Source: Candidatus Binatia bacterium
Lineage (GTDB): Bacteria > Desulfobacterota > Binatia > UBA1149 > CAITLU01
NCBI GenBank assembly: GCA_036493895.1
Contig: DASXOZ010000072.1
Location: 1-64,000, forward strand
Direction of reading: 5' to 3'
DNA length: 64,000 nt
The notes under the pieces were generated by a model that saw only the letters and a list, made by a program, of their open reading frames with translations, was not told the DNA's origin and did no database searches. The translations under genes were made by a program, and so were the position numbers. Below are positions 43,599 to 52,976 of this stretch, piece by piece (positions within the stretch are counted from its first letter, which is position 1; every line of letters begins with the position of its first letter).

Positions 43599-44835
43599 AG
43601 GATCGGCGGCCGTCGCCGAAGCGATCGCGCTTTGCCGTCCCGAGGTCATCTGCGCCTATCCGATCTCGCCGCAGACCCACATCGTCGAGGCGCTCGGCCG
43701 CATGGTCGATTCGGGGACGCTTGCGCCGTGCGAGTTCATCAACGTCGAGTCGGAGTTCGCGGCGATGTCGGTGGCCATCGGAGCCTCGGCCACCGGCGCG
43801 CGCGCTTACACCGCCACGGCGAGCCAGGGCCTGCTGTTCATGGCCGAGGCCGTCTACAACGCGGCCGGGCTCGGGCTTCCCATCGTGATGACCGTGGCCA
43901 ACCGCGCCATCGGGGCTCCGATCAACATCTGGAACGATCACACCGATGCGCTGAGCCAGCGCGACTGCGGGTGGATCCAGCTCTTCGCCGAAGACAACCA
44001 GGAGGCCCTCGATCTGCACATCCAGGCATTCCGGCTTGCCGAAGAGCTTTCGGTGCCGGTGATGGTCTGCATGGACGGCTTCATTCTCACGCATGCGGTC
44101 GAGCGCGTGGACATGCCGACTGCGCAGCAGGTGGACGAATGGCTGCCGCCTTACGACCCGCGCCAGATCCTCGATCCTGCCGAGCCCGTGTCGATCGGCG
44201 CGATGGTCGGCCCCGAGGCTTTCATGGAGGTGCGCTACCTCGCGCACGTCAAGCAGAAGCAGGCGCTCGAACGCATCCCGCAGTGGTCCGACCGATTTCG
44301 CGAAGTGTTCGGGCGCGACAGCGGCGGCCTCGTGCGCAGCTACCGCGCAGATGACGCCGACGTCATGGTCGTGGCGCTCGGATCCGTGCTCGGCACGATC
44401 AAGGACACCGTCGACGAGATGCGCAGCGAGGGCGTGAAAATCGGCGTCCTCGGCATCACGTGCTTCCGGCCCTGGCCGGCGGCGGCGGTGCGCGGCGCGC
44501 TCGCGCATGCGAAGCGCGTGATCGTGCTCGAAAAGAGCCTTGCCGTGGGTCTCGGCGGCATCGTCGCGAACAACGTCGGCGGGTCATGGACGGGCCCTTC
44601 CGACGACGTGCATACGGTGGTCGCCGGGCTCGGCGGTCGCGCAATCACGCGCCAGTCGCTGCGCCGCGTTTTCGAAGAAGGCTGCCGCGGGCGCCTCGAC
44701 GCGCTCACCTTCCTCGATCTCGACCACGATGCTGCCGGGCGCGTGCTCGCGCGCGAGCGGGAGCAGAGGCGTTCGGGACCCATTGCCGAGAGCCTGCTGA
44801 AAGACCTCGGCGCCGCCGCCACGCGTATTGGCTGA
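43582..44835 (+). CDS. porA: 2-oxoacid:ferredoxin oxidoreductase, alpha subunit
   Basis: Encodes 417 residues from ATG at 43582, with GGAGGGGGAG directly upstream. It has the pyrimidine-binding domain and transketolase-C-like part of POR alpha: ICAYPISPQTHIVEALG, INVESEFAAMSVAIGASATGARAYTATASQGLLFMAE, VANRAIGAPINIWNDHTD. The YPISPQT motif is the hallmark. Domain order and length fit a separate-subunit POR. Related phenylglyoxylate oxidoreductases have very similar alpha subunits, so the oxoacid is not certain. Confidence 0.9.
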   Translation: MLKQIEGSAAVAEAIALCRPEVICAYPISPQTHIVEALGRMVDSGTLAPCEFINVESEFAAMSVAIGASATGARAYTATASQGLLFMAEAVYNAAGLGLPIVMTVANRAIGAPINIWNDHTDALSQRDCGWIQLFAEDNQEALDLHIQAFRLAEELSVPVMVCMDGFILTHAVERVDMPTAQQVDEWLPPYDPRQILDPAEPVSIGAMVGPEAFMEVRYLAHVKQKQALERIPQWSDRFREVFGRDSGGLVRSYRADDADVMVVALGSVLGTIKDTVDEMRSEGVKIGVLGITCFRPWPAAAVRGALAHAKRVIVLEKSLAVGLGGIVANNVGGSWTGPSDDVHTVVAGLGGRAITRQSLRRVFEEGCRGRLDALTFLDLDHDAAGRVLAREREQRRSGPIAESLLKDLGAAATRIG

Positions 44836-44848
44836 AGGGGAGGGGACG

Positions 44849-45856
44849 ATGGCTGACCAGCCGGTGCGATTCTACCAGACGGGGACCTTCACCGTCGGAG
44901 GGCGCCTCCTGCCCGAGGACGAGCGCAGCGTGCAGGCCAACATGCGCCGTACCAACTCGCTCAACTCCGGGCACCGCGCGTGCCAGGGCTGCGGCGAAGC
45001 TCTCGGCGCACGCTATGCGATCGATGCGGCAATGGAGGCGACCGGGCGGCGCATGATTGCCGTCAACGCGACGGGATGCCTCGAGGTGTTCTCGACTCCG
45101 TATCCCGAGACGTCGTGGCAGATCCCGTGGATTCACTCGCTGTTCGGAAACGCGGCAGCGGTTGCCACCGGTGTTGCCGCCGCGCTCAAGGTCAAGGGTC
45201 GCAGCGACGTGCGCGTCGTTGCCCAGGGCGGCGACGGCGGAACCACCGACATCGGCTTCGGCTGTCTTTCGGGAATGTTCGAGCGCAACGACGATGTGCT
45301 CTACATCTGCTACGACAACGAAGCGTACATGAACACCGGAGTGCAGCGCTCGTCGGCTACGCCTCCGGCCGCGCGCACCAACACGACGATGCCGGTGGGC
45401 GCGAGCAGCGGGAACCGCTTCGGGCAGGGAAAGAACCTTCCCCGCCTGGCGATGGCGCACGAGATTCCGTACGTGGCCACTGCCACGGTTGCCGAGCTTC
45501 ACGACCTCGAAGCCAAGGTGCGGCGTGCGATGGAGTTGCGCGGAGCGCGCTACATCCACATCCTCGTTCCGTGTCCTCTTGGCTGGGGCCACGGCTCCGA
45601 AGCCACCGTGCGAATGGCGCGCCTGGCGAAGGAAACCGGCCTTTTCCCCGTGTTCGAGGCCGAACACGGCGAAGTCACCTCCGTGTCGAAGATCCGGCGC
45701 AAGGTTCCGGTCGAGGAGTATCTGAAGCCGCAGATGCGTTTTGCCCACCTGTTCGGAGAAAACCCGAACCGGGAAGTGCTCGACCGCCTGCAGCAGCTCG
45801 CGGACCGCAACATCGCGCGTTACGGCCTCGTCACTCCCGAAGCGGAGGCGTCGTGA
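44849..45856 (+). CDS. porB: 2-oxoacid:ferredoxin oxidoreductase, beta (TPP) subunit
   Basis: Encodes 335 residues from ATG at 44849 (GGGGAGGGG upstream). TPP/Mg binding is by GGDGGTTDIGFG ... NEAYMNTG (GDG-N motif). The 4Fe-4S ligands include HRACQGCGEAL and NATGCLEV. PFOR-type beta features continue in LVPCPLGWGHG. It carries the catalytic thiamine. The stop overlaps the next gene as GTGA. Confidence 0.92.
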   Translation: MADQPVRFYQTGTFTVGGRLLPEDERSVQANMRRTNSLNSGHRACQGCGEALGARYAIDAAMEATGRRMIAVNATGCLEVFSTPYPETSWQIPWIHSLFGNAAAVATGVAAALKVKGRSDVRVVAQGGDGGTTDIGFGCLSGMFERNDDVLYICYDNEAYMNTGVQRSSATPPAARTNTTMPVGASSGNRFGQGKNLPRLAMAHEIPYVATATVAELHDLEAKVRRAMELRGARYIHILVPCPLGWGHGSEATVRMARLAKETGLFPVFEAEHGEVTSVSKIRRKVPVEEYLKPQMRFAHLFGENPNREVLDRLQQLADRNIARYGLVTPEAEAS

Positions 45857-47481
45857 ACCGCAAGCCGTTCGCGATCACGCTCGATCCTGGCTCGAGCCTG
45901 GCCAACCACACCGGCACCTGGCGCACCGTGCGTCCCGAGTACATCGATCGCCTTTCGCCGTGCAACCACGCGTGCCCGGCCGGCGAAAACGTGCAGCAGT
46001 GGCTCTACCACGCCGAATCGGGCGATTACCACACCGCGTGGACCCGGCTCACCGAAGACAACCCCCTGCCGGCGGTGATGGGGCGCGTCTGCTATCACCC
46101 CTGCGAAACCGTCTGCAACCGCGCCCAGCTCGACGAAGCCGTCGGCATCAACGCGATCGAGCGTTTCCTCGGTGACGAGGCGCTGCGCCACGGGTGGCGG
46201 TTCGCGCAGCCGACGACGTTCAGCGGCAAGCGCATCCTCGTCGTCGGTGCCGGTCCGTCGGGGCTCTCGGCCGGCTACCAGCTCGCGCGTGCCGGTCATT
46301 CGGTGACGATCCGTGATGCCGGCCCACTTGCGGGCGGGATGATGCGTTTCGGCATTCCCAAATACCGGCTGCCGCGCGACGTGCTCGACGGTGAGATCCA
46401 GCGCATCGTCGATCTCGGCGTCGCCCTCGAGCTGAACTCGAAAGTCACGAGCGTGCTCGAAGCGAAAGAGAGCGGCGCTTTCGATGCCGTGTTCCTCGCG
46501 GTCGGCGCCCACCTGGCCAAGCGCGCGTACATTCCTGCCGGCAGCGCGGCGCACATGGTCGATGCGATCCAGGTGCTGCGCAGCATGGAGACGGGCGACA
46601 GGCCGCTGCTCGGCCGCCGCGTCGTCGTCTACGGTGGAGGCAACACTGCGCTCGATGTCGCGCGCACAGCCCGTCGTCTCGGCGCCGACGAATCCATCAT
46701 CGTCTACCGCCGCACGCGCGAAAAAATGCCCGCGCACGCGTTCGAGGTCGAAGAAGCGCTCGCCGAGGGTGTGCTCGTCAAGTGGCTGTCGACGATCACC
46801 CAGGCCGACGGCGGCTCGATTACGCTCGAGAAGATGGAGCTCGGCGCCGACGGGAAGGCGGTGGGCACCGGCGAGTTCGAGACCCTGGCTGCCGACTCGG
46901 TGGTGCTCGCGCTCGGCCAGGACGTGGACCTGTCGCTGCTCGACGGCGTGCCGGGCCTCGCGATCGAAGACGGCGTCGTCAAGGTCGGACCCGACATGAT
47001 GACCGGTCACCCGGGAATTTTTGCGGGCGGCGACATGGTGCCGGGCGAACGCACCGTCACGGTCGGAATCGGACACGGCAAGCTCGCTGCGCGCCACATC
47101 GACGCCTGGCTTCGCGGCCTGAAGTGGGTGCATCCGACCGCGCACGAGCTGGCGACCTTCGACAAGCTCAACACCTGGTACTACGCCGACGCACCGCGCT
47201 CGAAGGCACCGCTGCTCGACCTGGTGCGGCGCCAGTCGACGTTCGATGAGGTGGTCGGCGGCTTCGACGAGTCGACCGCGCAGTGCGAAGCGCGCCGATG
47301 CCTTTCGTGCGGCAACTGCTTCGAGTGCGACAACTGCTACGGCGTCTGTCCCGACAACGCGGTGGTCAAGCTCGGCCCGGGTCTCCGCTACGAGTTCAAC
47401 TACGACTTCTGCAAGGGCTGCGGGCTTTGCGTCAGCGAATGCCCGTGCGGCGCGATTCGCAGCGTGCCGGAAAAAATCTGA
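45853..47481 (+). CDS. GltD-like FAD/NAD(P) oxidoreductase fused to 2x[4Fe-4S] ferredoxin
   Basis: Encodes 542 residues from GTG at 45853. An N-terminal 4Fe-4S region has C37/C41 (PCNHACPAG) and C80/C84/C88 (CYHPCETVC). The FAD site VVGAGPSGLSAG is at 130-141, the NAD(P) site VVVYGGGNTALDVA is near 255, and IFAGGDMVPGERTVTVGIGHG is the C-terminal FAD motif. At the end are two ferredoxin clusters, CLSCGNCFECDNCYGVCP and CKGCGLCVSECP. It probably links the PorGAB enzyme to NAD(P)H, in place of a separate delta subunit. PadH of phenylglyoxylate:NAD oxidoreductase has a comparable role. Confidence 0.85.
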   Translation: MNRKPFAITLDPGSSLANHTGTWRTVRPEYIDRLSPCNHACPAGENVQQWLYHAESGDYHTAWTRLTEDNPLPAVMGRVCYHPCETVCNRAQLDEAVGINAIERFLGDEALRHGWRFAQPTTFSGKRILVVGAGPSGLSAGYQLARAGHSVTIRDAGPLAGGMMRFGIPKYRLPRDVLDGEIQRIVDLGVALELNSKVTSVLEAKESGAFDAVFLAVGAHLAKRAYIPAGSAAHMVDAIQVLRSMETGDRPLLGRRVVVYGGGNTALDVARTARRLGADESIIVYRRTREKMPAHAFEVEEALAEGVLVKWLSTITQADGGSITLEKMELGADGKAVGTGEFETLAADSVVLALGQDVDLSLLDGVPGLAIEDGVVKVGPDMMTGHPGIFAGGDMVPGERTVTVGIGHGKLAARHIDAWLRGLKWVHPTAHELATFDKLNTWYYADAPRSKAPLLDLVRRQSTFDEVVGGFDESTAQCEARRCLSCGNCFECDNCYGVCPDNAVVKLGPGLRYEFNYDFCKGCGLCVSECPCGAIRSVPEKI

Positions 47482-47499
47482 AGTCGCGCCGCCGCGGTG

Positions 47500-48252
47500 T
47501 TATTTCGCCGCGGTCGCCTCGGGTTCCGGAGCGAGCTCCAACAGCGCATGGTCGATCGCTGCGGTGTTGCGCTGTTCGTCCAGGAACAACTCCGAAAGCG
47601 GTTTCTCCTTGAAGCCGCCCGCACCGTAGCTGGCGAGCGATTCGAGTCCGGCAGCCTTGGAATAGAGGTCCTTGCCCGTCGTGTCGCCGATCACGACGCC
47701 GATCGCAGTGGCGCCAACGGTCCCGGACACGGTGACGCCGCCGAGCATCCGGAGTGCAAGGCTGCCGCCGGTTTCGATCCTCTGGGACGTTCCGAGCCAG
47801 CTTGCGACCCCGTTGCGGAAGGCCGCCTTGACGGGATAGACCGCCGAGTACAGCACGGCGTCGGCGTGATAGCGCTCGGCTACTTCCGCCAGAGCTTTGC
47901 GATCGGCTTCGTCCTGCTTTTCCTTGTTCCGCTCGCCCGTCGTCGGATCGAAAAGGTTGCCGGACTCTTTCCGGACCCGGTCGAAGACTTCCCCGGCCTT
48001 GTCGGGCGCGAGCGCCGTGAACCCGAGTAGCTGGAGCTTTCCGGCCAGCATCGCGGCGAATTTCTGCTGCACCGCTTCGCGATTCTCGATGTCGGTGGGC
48101 ATCTTCGTCGGCATCAGTGCGATCGTGTGGACGCGCTGGCGGAAATCCGCCTTTTCGATGCGATACGGGTTGTAAGGCTGCTGGGCGGCGCAGCCGTACA
48201 GCAGGCTGCCCGAGCTGATGAGGAGGAACGCTAGTACGGTGCGGGAGCGCAT
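47500..48252 (-). CDS. Lipoprotein of unknown function (GNA1162/LpoB-like region)
   Basis: Encodes 250 residues with a lipoprotein signal ending LLYGC (lipobox). After the anchor, VHTIALMPTKMPTDIENREAVQQKFAAMLAGKLQLLGF and AERYHADAVLYSAVYPVKAAF resemble the alpha/beta pattern of GNA1162- or CsgG/LpoB-like envelope proteins. A Gly-rich segment (ALRMLGGVTVSGTVGATAIGVVIGDTTG) follows. Convergent with the por operon, 18 nt away. I cannot assign a specific role. Confidence 0.6.
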   Translation of the reverse strand: MRSRTVLAFLLISSGSLLYGCAAQQPYNPYRIEKADFRQRVHTIALMPTKMPTDIENREAVQQKFAAMLAGKLQLLGFTALAPDKAGEVFDRVRKESGNLFDPTTGERNKEKQDEADRKALAEVAERYHADAVLYSAVYPVKAAFRNGVASWLGTSQRIETGGSLALRMLGGVTVSGTVGATAIGVVIGDTTGKDLYSKAAGLESLASYGAGGFKEKPLSELFLDEQRNTAAIDHALLELAPEPEATAAK

Positions 48253-48528
48253 GGCCGGGTTACTCCTGGAAGGGGACTTGCGCGCGCAGAGGTAACGGCT
48301 GGCCCGACCAGACTCAAGGAACCCCGCTCAGGTCTCGCCGAAACGCTCGCGCCGGTCCCGGCGCTCCGCTGCAGCCTGCGCACGGAGCTCCGAGCAGCGC
48401 TGTGGGTGTCAGGGTTCCAGTAGGTCGCGATCCGGGTTAACACGCCGCATGGGCCCGCTGCCAACGCTCGCCGCCGGGCTGCTGCCCGGCACCGTATGCC
48501 TCGCTCCTTTACGTGAGCGCCGTGACGC

Positions 48529-49722
48529 ATGAACGACTCCGATTTCGAGCTGTCGGTCGTCATGCCGTGCCTGAACGAGGCGCGCACGGTCGCTGCCTGC
48601 GTCGGGCAGGCGATGCAGATGCTCGCGAGCTCGGCAATTCGCGGCGAAGTGATCGTCGCCGACAACGGCTCGACCGACGGCAGCCAGCAGATCGCGCGCT
48701 CCAAAGGCGCCCGCGTGGTGGACGTTCCGGAGCGCGGCTACGGCGCCGCGCTGCTGGGCGGCATCGCCGCCGCTCGCGGGCGCTACGTGATCATGGGCGA
48801 CTGCGACATGAGCTACGATTTCGGTCATGCGCCGCGCTTCGTCGACGAGCTGCGACGCGGCGCCCAGTTCGTGATGGGAAACCGCTTTCGCGGCGGCATT
48901 GCACCGGGCGCGATGCCGGCGTTGCACCGCTACCTCGGCAACCCCGTGCTGACCAGGATTGCGCAACTTTACTTCGGCGCATGGGAGGTTGGCGATTTCC
49001 ACTGCGGCCTTCGCGCTTTCGACAAGGAAGCGATCGATCGGCTCGATCTCGGCTGCACCGGCATGGAGTTCGCATCCGAGATGGTCGTCAAGGCCAAGCT
49101 CCACCGGCTGCGGATCGTCGAGGTGCCGACGACGCTGGCGCCGGACGAACGCGGCCGGCCGTCGCATCTTCGAACCTGGCGCGACGGCTGGCGGCACCTG
49201 CGCTTCCTGCTGTGTTATTCGCCGCGCTGGGCCTTTCTGATCCCGGGCGTGCTCTGCGGCACCGCCGGTCTGCTGCTGATGCTGCTCGTCCTTCCCGGTC
49301 CGCGCCGCATCGGCGGCGTCGTGCTCGACATCCATACGCTGATCTACGGCGGGGCGATGATCCTCGTCGGTGCCCAGGGCGTCTTCTTTGCGGTGCTCTC
49401 GAAGGTCTATGCGATCACGCAGGGACTGCAGCCGGCGCCGCGCGGCTCGACGCGGCTCTTCCAGCGCATCACTCTGGAGCATGGGCTGGTGGTGGGCCTG
49501 CTGCTGCTCGCCTGCGGCATCGGCGGCACGATCTTCGCGCTCTATGGCTGGGCCGAAGTCGGCCTTGGCCCGTACGATCCGGCTCGCGCGATGCGCATCG
49601 TCGTGCCGTCGGTCGTTGCGCTCGCCCTCGGCGCCCAGACGATGTTCTCGAGCCTTTTCCTGAGCCTGCTCGGCATGGCGACCAAGCGCACGCTGAAGGT
49701 CGAGGAAGCGGAGCGCCGGTGA
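48529..49722 (+). CDS. Family 2 glycosyltransferase with C-terminal membrane domain
   Basis: Encodes 397 residues. GT-A fold of family 2: LSVVMPCLNEARTVAACV, EVIVADNGSTDGSQQIA, GRYVIMGDCDMSYDF (DxD-type metal site), and DFHCGLRAF acceptor loop. After residue ~235 come four membrane helices (WAFLIPGVLCGTAGLLLMLLVLPG, LIYGGAMILVGAQGVFFAVL, LVVGLLLLACGIGGTIFALYG, IVVPSVVALALGAQTMFSSLFLSLLG). The layout is that of dolichyl-phosphate-mannose-synthase-like or GtrB-like enzymes that charge a polyprenyl phosphate. It overlaps a methyltransferase gene as GTGA. Confidence 0.85.
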   Translation: MNDSDFELSVVMPCLNEARTVAACVGQAMQMLASSAIRGEVIVADNGSTDGSQQIARSKGARVVDVPERGYGAALLGGIAAARGRYVIMGDCDMSYDFGHAPRFVDELRRGAQFVMGNRFRGGIAPGAMPALHRYLGNPVLTRIAQLYFGAWEVGDFHCGLRAFDKEAIDRLDLGCTGMEFASEMVVKAKLHRLRIVEVPTTLAPDERGRPSHLRTWRDGWRHLRFLLCYSPRWAFLIPGVLCGTAGLLLMLLVLPGPRRIGGVVLDIHTLIYGGAMILVGAQGVFFAVLSKVYAITQGLQPAPRGSTRLFQRITLEHGLVVGLLLLACGIGGTIFALYGWAEVGLGPYDPARAMRIVVPSVVALALGAQTMFSSLFLSLLGMATKRTLKVEEAERR

Positions 49723-50324
49723 TCGAGCGCACGCTGGATCGCCTGCACGGCGGCATGGTTTTTCGCCGGCGCGTGCGTGTGTTGGCTGCGCACCTTGCGC
49801 GGCTGATTCCGGGCGGATCGACGGTTCTCGACATCGGCGCCGGCGACGGATCGATCGGAAGCGCGATCTGCGCCCAGCGCTCCGGATTGAGGATGCGCGG
49901 AATCGATGTCCTCGTTCGCGGGCACACCGCCTATCCCGTCGATGCCTTCGACGGCCTGCACATCCCGCATCCGGACGGCAGCTTCGACGTCGCGCTCTTC
50001 GTCGACGTGCTGCATCACACGGTCGATCCGGCAGCGCTGCTGGCGGAGGCCGCGCGCGTTGCCCGCACCGTCGTGATCAAGGATCACCTGCTCGAAGGGC
50101 TGCTGGCGTCGCCGACCCTGCGGCTCATGGACTGGGTCGGCAATGCCAGGCACTCGGTCGTTCTTCCGTACAACTACCTGACCCGGCGCCAGTGGGACGA
50201 AGCATTTTCCCGTTCTGGACTGACGATCGAGGAGTGGCAGCAGCGCCTCGGGCTCTACCCTTTTCCGGTCGACCTCCTGTTCGACCGCTCGCTGCACTAC
50301 GTCGCGCGGCTGCGGTCGCGTTGA
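49719..50324 (+). CDS. SAM-dependent methyltransferase coupled to glycosyltransferase
   Basis: Encodes 201 residues from GTG at 49719 within the previous stop. Class I motifs are TVLDIGAGDGSIG (motif I), GIDVLVRG, DGSFDVALFVDVLHHTVDPAALL and VVIKDHLLEG. The VDVLHHT segment is common in methyltransferases acting on lipid-linked or sugar substrates. Translational coupling suggests it modifies the product of the glycosyltransferase. Ends 6 nt before the convergent radical SAM gene. Confidence 0.78.
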   Translation: MIERTLDRLHGGMVFRRRVRVLAAHLARLIPGGSTVLDIGAGDGSIGSAICAQRSGLRMRGIDVLVRGHTAYPVDAFDGLHIPHPDGSFDVALFVDVLHHTVDPAALLAEAARVARTVVIKDHLLEGLLASPTLRLMDWVGNARHSVVLPYNYLTRRQWDEAFSRSGLTIEEWQQRLGLYPFPVDLLFDRSLHYVARLRSR

Positions 50325-50330
50325 CCGGCG

Positions 50331-51407
50331 TCAGCTCCTGGCAGCAAGTCGCGCGGTACGGATGCGCGCGATCTCCGCAGCAAGGTGTTTCTCGAAATAC
50401 GCGTCGCAGCCCAGGCAGACGTTCTCCATCTCGCGGCCTCGAGGATCGACGGCGCGCGACGAGCGCCGGTAATCGGAGCGCGACCAGCCGACGTTCTCTC
50501 CCATCGATTCGGGGTCTCCTGCGTTGATCGCTTCGAATGCCGGATGACCCTTGAGGCTGTCGAGGATCTCGACCAGTCGTTCCTCGCAAAGATTTCCGAG
50601 CGGAGCCTTGGTTTTCAGGCAGCACGGATAGACCGACCCGTCCGGTTCGATCGCGACCTCCGCGCCCGCATCGCCATAGTTCAGGAAGTTCTTGCCGCCA
50701 CTCCAGCGCGCGCAGAAATTGGTTTCGTACGTGGCGTTGGACAATCCGTTCGTCCACGCGCGTCCGCGCGGCCACAGCTCGCCGATCCACAGCTCCGGCT
50801 GGGCGCCGAAGAACAGGAAGAACGGACCGTCGCCGCTTCTTGCGCGCCCGAGTCCCGGACCCTTCAGCCGCGGATCGCGCGCGATGCCGAGATCGACCTC
50901 CTGCACGCCGAAGCTCGCCATCATGCGCCGGACGCGATCCATCAGCGCGAATTTCCCGTCGCCGTTCATGCCGACGTGATAGTCGTCGATGCTCGCGACC
51001 GCGATGGTGCCGACGCCGCGCTCGAGCATCTCTTCGATGTGTCCGGGTTGCATGATGTCGCCCGTCGTCTGGATCGAGACGTGCGGCGCCGCCGCGCCCC
51101 ATCGCGCACGGATCGCGTCGAGCAGCGGGTAGAAGAGCTCCTGGCGGACGCCGTCCATCAGCACTTCGCCGCCGGCCAGGATGAGCGAGGAGCGGTGCCG
51201 TGACGCAGTGCCGCCGGGCCCCGGGCGCGACGGGTCCTGGTACGACATGTCGTCGGGGAGGTTGGCCAGAATGCGGCGGTACGCGTGGCTTTCTTCGGCG
51301 ACGAGGCGCGTCAGGTCGTCGCGAGCGTAAGGCCGGAAGCGGTCGTCGTAGCAGTGCCTGCACTTTCGATGGCAGGCCCAGGTGATGACCCAGTAGATCG
51401 ATTCCAC
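50331..51407 (-). CDS. Radical SAM protein with SPASM-like Cys-rich C-terminus
   Basis: Encodes 358 residues. The N-terminus begins almost at once with the radical SAM cluster CHRKCRHC (C12, C16, C19), then LILAGGEVLMDG (GGE motif) and HVSIQTTGD. The C-terminal third has YPCCLKTKAPLGNL and ENVCLGCDAYF, a SPASM-like auxiliary-cluster pattern that typically follows peptide- or sugar-modifying radical enzymes. The substrate is unknown and no small precursor peptide gene is visible beside it. Its neighbours are envelope glycan-type genes and htrA. Confidence 0.8.
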   Translation of the reverse strand: MESIYWVITWACHRKCRHCYDDRFRPYARDDLTRLVAEESHAYRRILANLPDDMSYQDPSRPGPGGTASRHRSSLILAGGEVLMDGVRQELFYPLLDAIRARWGAAAPHVSIQTTGDIMQPGHIEEMLERGVGTIAVASIDDYHVGMNGDGKFALMDRVRRMMASFGVQEVDLGIARDPRLKGPGLGRARSGDGPFFLFFGAQPELWIGELWPRGRAWTNGLSNATYETNFCARWSGGKNFLNYGDAGAEVAIEPDGSVYPCCLKTKAPLGNLCEERLVEILDSLKGHPAFEAINAGDPESMGENVGWSRSDYRRSSRAVDPRGREMENVCLGCDAYFEKHLAAEIARIRTARLAARS

Positions 51408-51461
51408 GGCGCAGCTCTAGCGCAGAAACGTGCGCGGCGCATCCACGCGAGCCGCGACCGG

Positions 51462-52976
51462 CTACGGCTGGATGACGACGAACGCCGACATTCCCTCGCG
51501 ATTGACCAGCAGCACGACCTGCTGGTTGCCGGCTTCCTTCATTCGCCGCGTGTAGTCGGCCACCGACGTGACCTGCTGGCGGTTGACCTGCTCGATCACG
51601 TCCCCGCGCCGCAGCCCGGCGTCGGCTGCCGGTGTTTCATCCTCGACGTCGGTGACGATCACGCCCTTGACGTCCGCCTTGATGCCGAGGTGACCGCGAA
51701 TGTCGCGGCTGAGGTCCTCGACCTCGACGCCCTGCAGGACGCCGGCGTTCCTGCCCGACTGCGGCTGCGCATTGCCCGGCCCATTCCCGGCAGGCGCTTC
51801 ACCGAGGGTCACTGCAACGTCGCGCGATTGGCCTTCATGATTGACGGTCAGGCGCACTCGCGTTCCGGGCGCCATGTTGCCGACACGCAGCCGAAGGTCG
51901 TTCGGTCCGGTGAGGATCGTGCCGTCGAGCGCGGTGATCACGTCGCCGCGCTCGAGCCCCGCCCTGGCGCCCGGACTGTCGGCGGCGACGCCGCCGACGA
52001 GCGCTCCGGTCTCCGCGGGAATCTTGAAGGCTGCGGCAAGATCGGGTGTCACTTCCTGGATTCCGACGCCGAGATAGCCGCGCACGACCTTGCCGCGCTT
52101 GATGATCTCGGACATCACGTACTTGGCCATGTTGATCGGGATCGCGAACCCGATGCCCTGGTTTCCTCCGGTTGCGCCCGAAAGAATCGCGGTATTCACA
52201 CCGACCAGCTCGCCTGCGGCATTCAGAAGCGGACCGCCGGAGTTGCCGGGATTGATCGCCGCGTCGGTCTGGATGAAGTCCTCGTAGTCTTCGATGTCGA
52301 GGCCATTGCGGCCGGTCGCGCTGATGATGCCCATCGTCGCCGTTTCGCCGACTCCGAACGGATTGCCGACGGCGAACGCGTAGTCGCCGACCTGGAGCTT
52401 CGACGAATCCCCGAGCGTCGCAGTGGGAAGCCCGCTCGCGGGAATCTTGACGACGGCGATGTCCGTCGCCTTGTCCGCTCCCACGACTTTTCCCGTGAAC
52501 TGCCGCTTGTCGGCCAGCGTGATCTTGATGTCGGATGCCTCGTCGACGACGTGGTCGTTCGTGAGGATGTAACCGTCGGGGCTCACGACCACTCCCGAGC
52601 CGAGACTCGACTGGCGCTGCTGCCGCGGCGTTTCGCGGCCACCACGTCCGTGCGGCTGCCCGCCGAAGAACTGCTGGAAGAACGGGTTGACCATCTGCAT
52701 CTCGGGCACCTTGACGATCTGCGATGTCGTGATGCTGACGACGGCGGGCAGCGCGTGGCGAAAGACGGAAGCGAACCCCATCGAGCCCGGGGCCGGCGCA
52801 TCCGCGGACGCGCGGCTCTGGAAGGACACGTACATCGGTACGGGGCGCTCGGGCTCGAACGGCGGATGACCGATCCATGTTGCGGCCAGCGCACCCAGCA
52901 GCGTGCCGGCGGCAACGCCGACGGTACCAGACGAAAGCGCGAATGACGTTCGCGTCGAGCTCGCGAAGGCTCTCAT
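51462..52976 (-). CDS. degP: Periplasmic serine protease DegP/HtrA family
   Basis: Encodes 504 residues with an N-terminal hydrophobic segment (residues 13-35) as signal or anchor. The trypsin-like triad is complete: H142 (LTNDHVV), D172 (ATDIAVVK) and S246 (NPGNSGGPL). Two PDZ domains follow (GYLGVGIQEV ... GVAADSPGARAGLERGDVI and GVIVTDVEDETPAADAGLRRGDVI). It acts in envelope protein quality control under heat or redox stress. AGAGAGG precedes the ATG. Length and domains are standard. Confidence 0.95.
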   Translation of the reverse strand: MRAFASSTRTSFALSSGTVGVAAGTLLGALAATWIGHPPFEPERPVPMYVSFQSRASADAPAPGSMGFASVFRHALPAVVSITTSQIVKVPEMQMVNPFFQQFFGGQPHGRGGRETPRQQRQSSLGSGVVVSPDGYILTNDHVVDEASDIKITLADKRQFTGKVVGADKATDIAVVKIPASGLPTATLGDSSKLQVGDYAFAVGNPFGVGETATMGIISATGRNGLDIEDYEDFIQTDAAINPGNSGGPLLNAAGELVGVNTAILSGATGGNQGIGFAIPINMAKYVMSEIIKRGKVVRGYLGVGIQEVTPDLAAAFKIPAETGALVGGVAADSPGARAGLERGDVITALDGTILTGPNDLRLRVGNMAPGTRVRLTVNHEGQSRDVAVTLGEAPAGNGPGNAQPQSGRNAGVLQGVEVEDLSRDIRGHLGIKADVKGVIVTDVEDETPAADAGLRRGDVIEQVNRQQVTSVADYTRRMKEAGNQQVVLLVNREGMSAFVVIQP

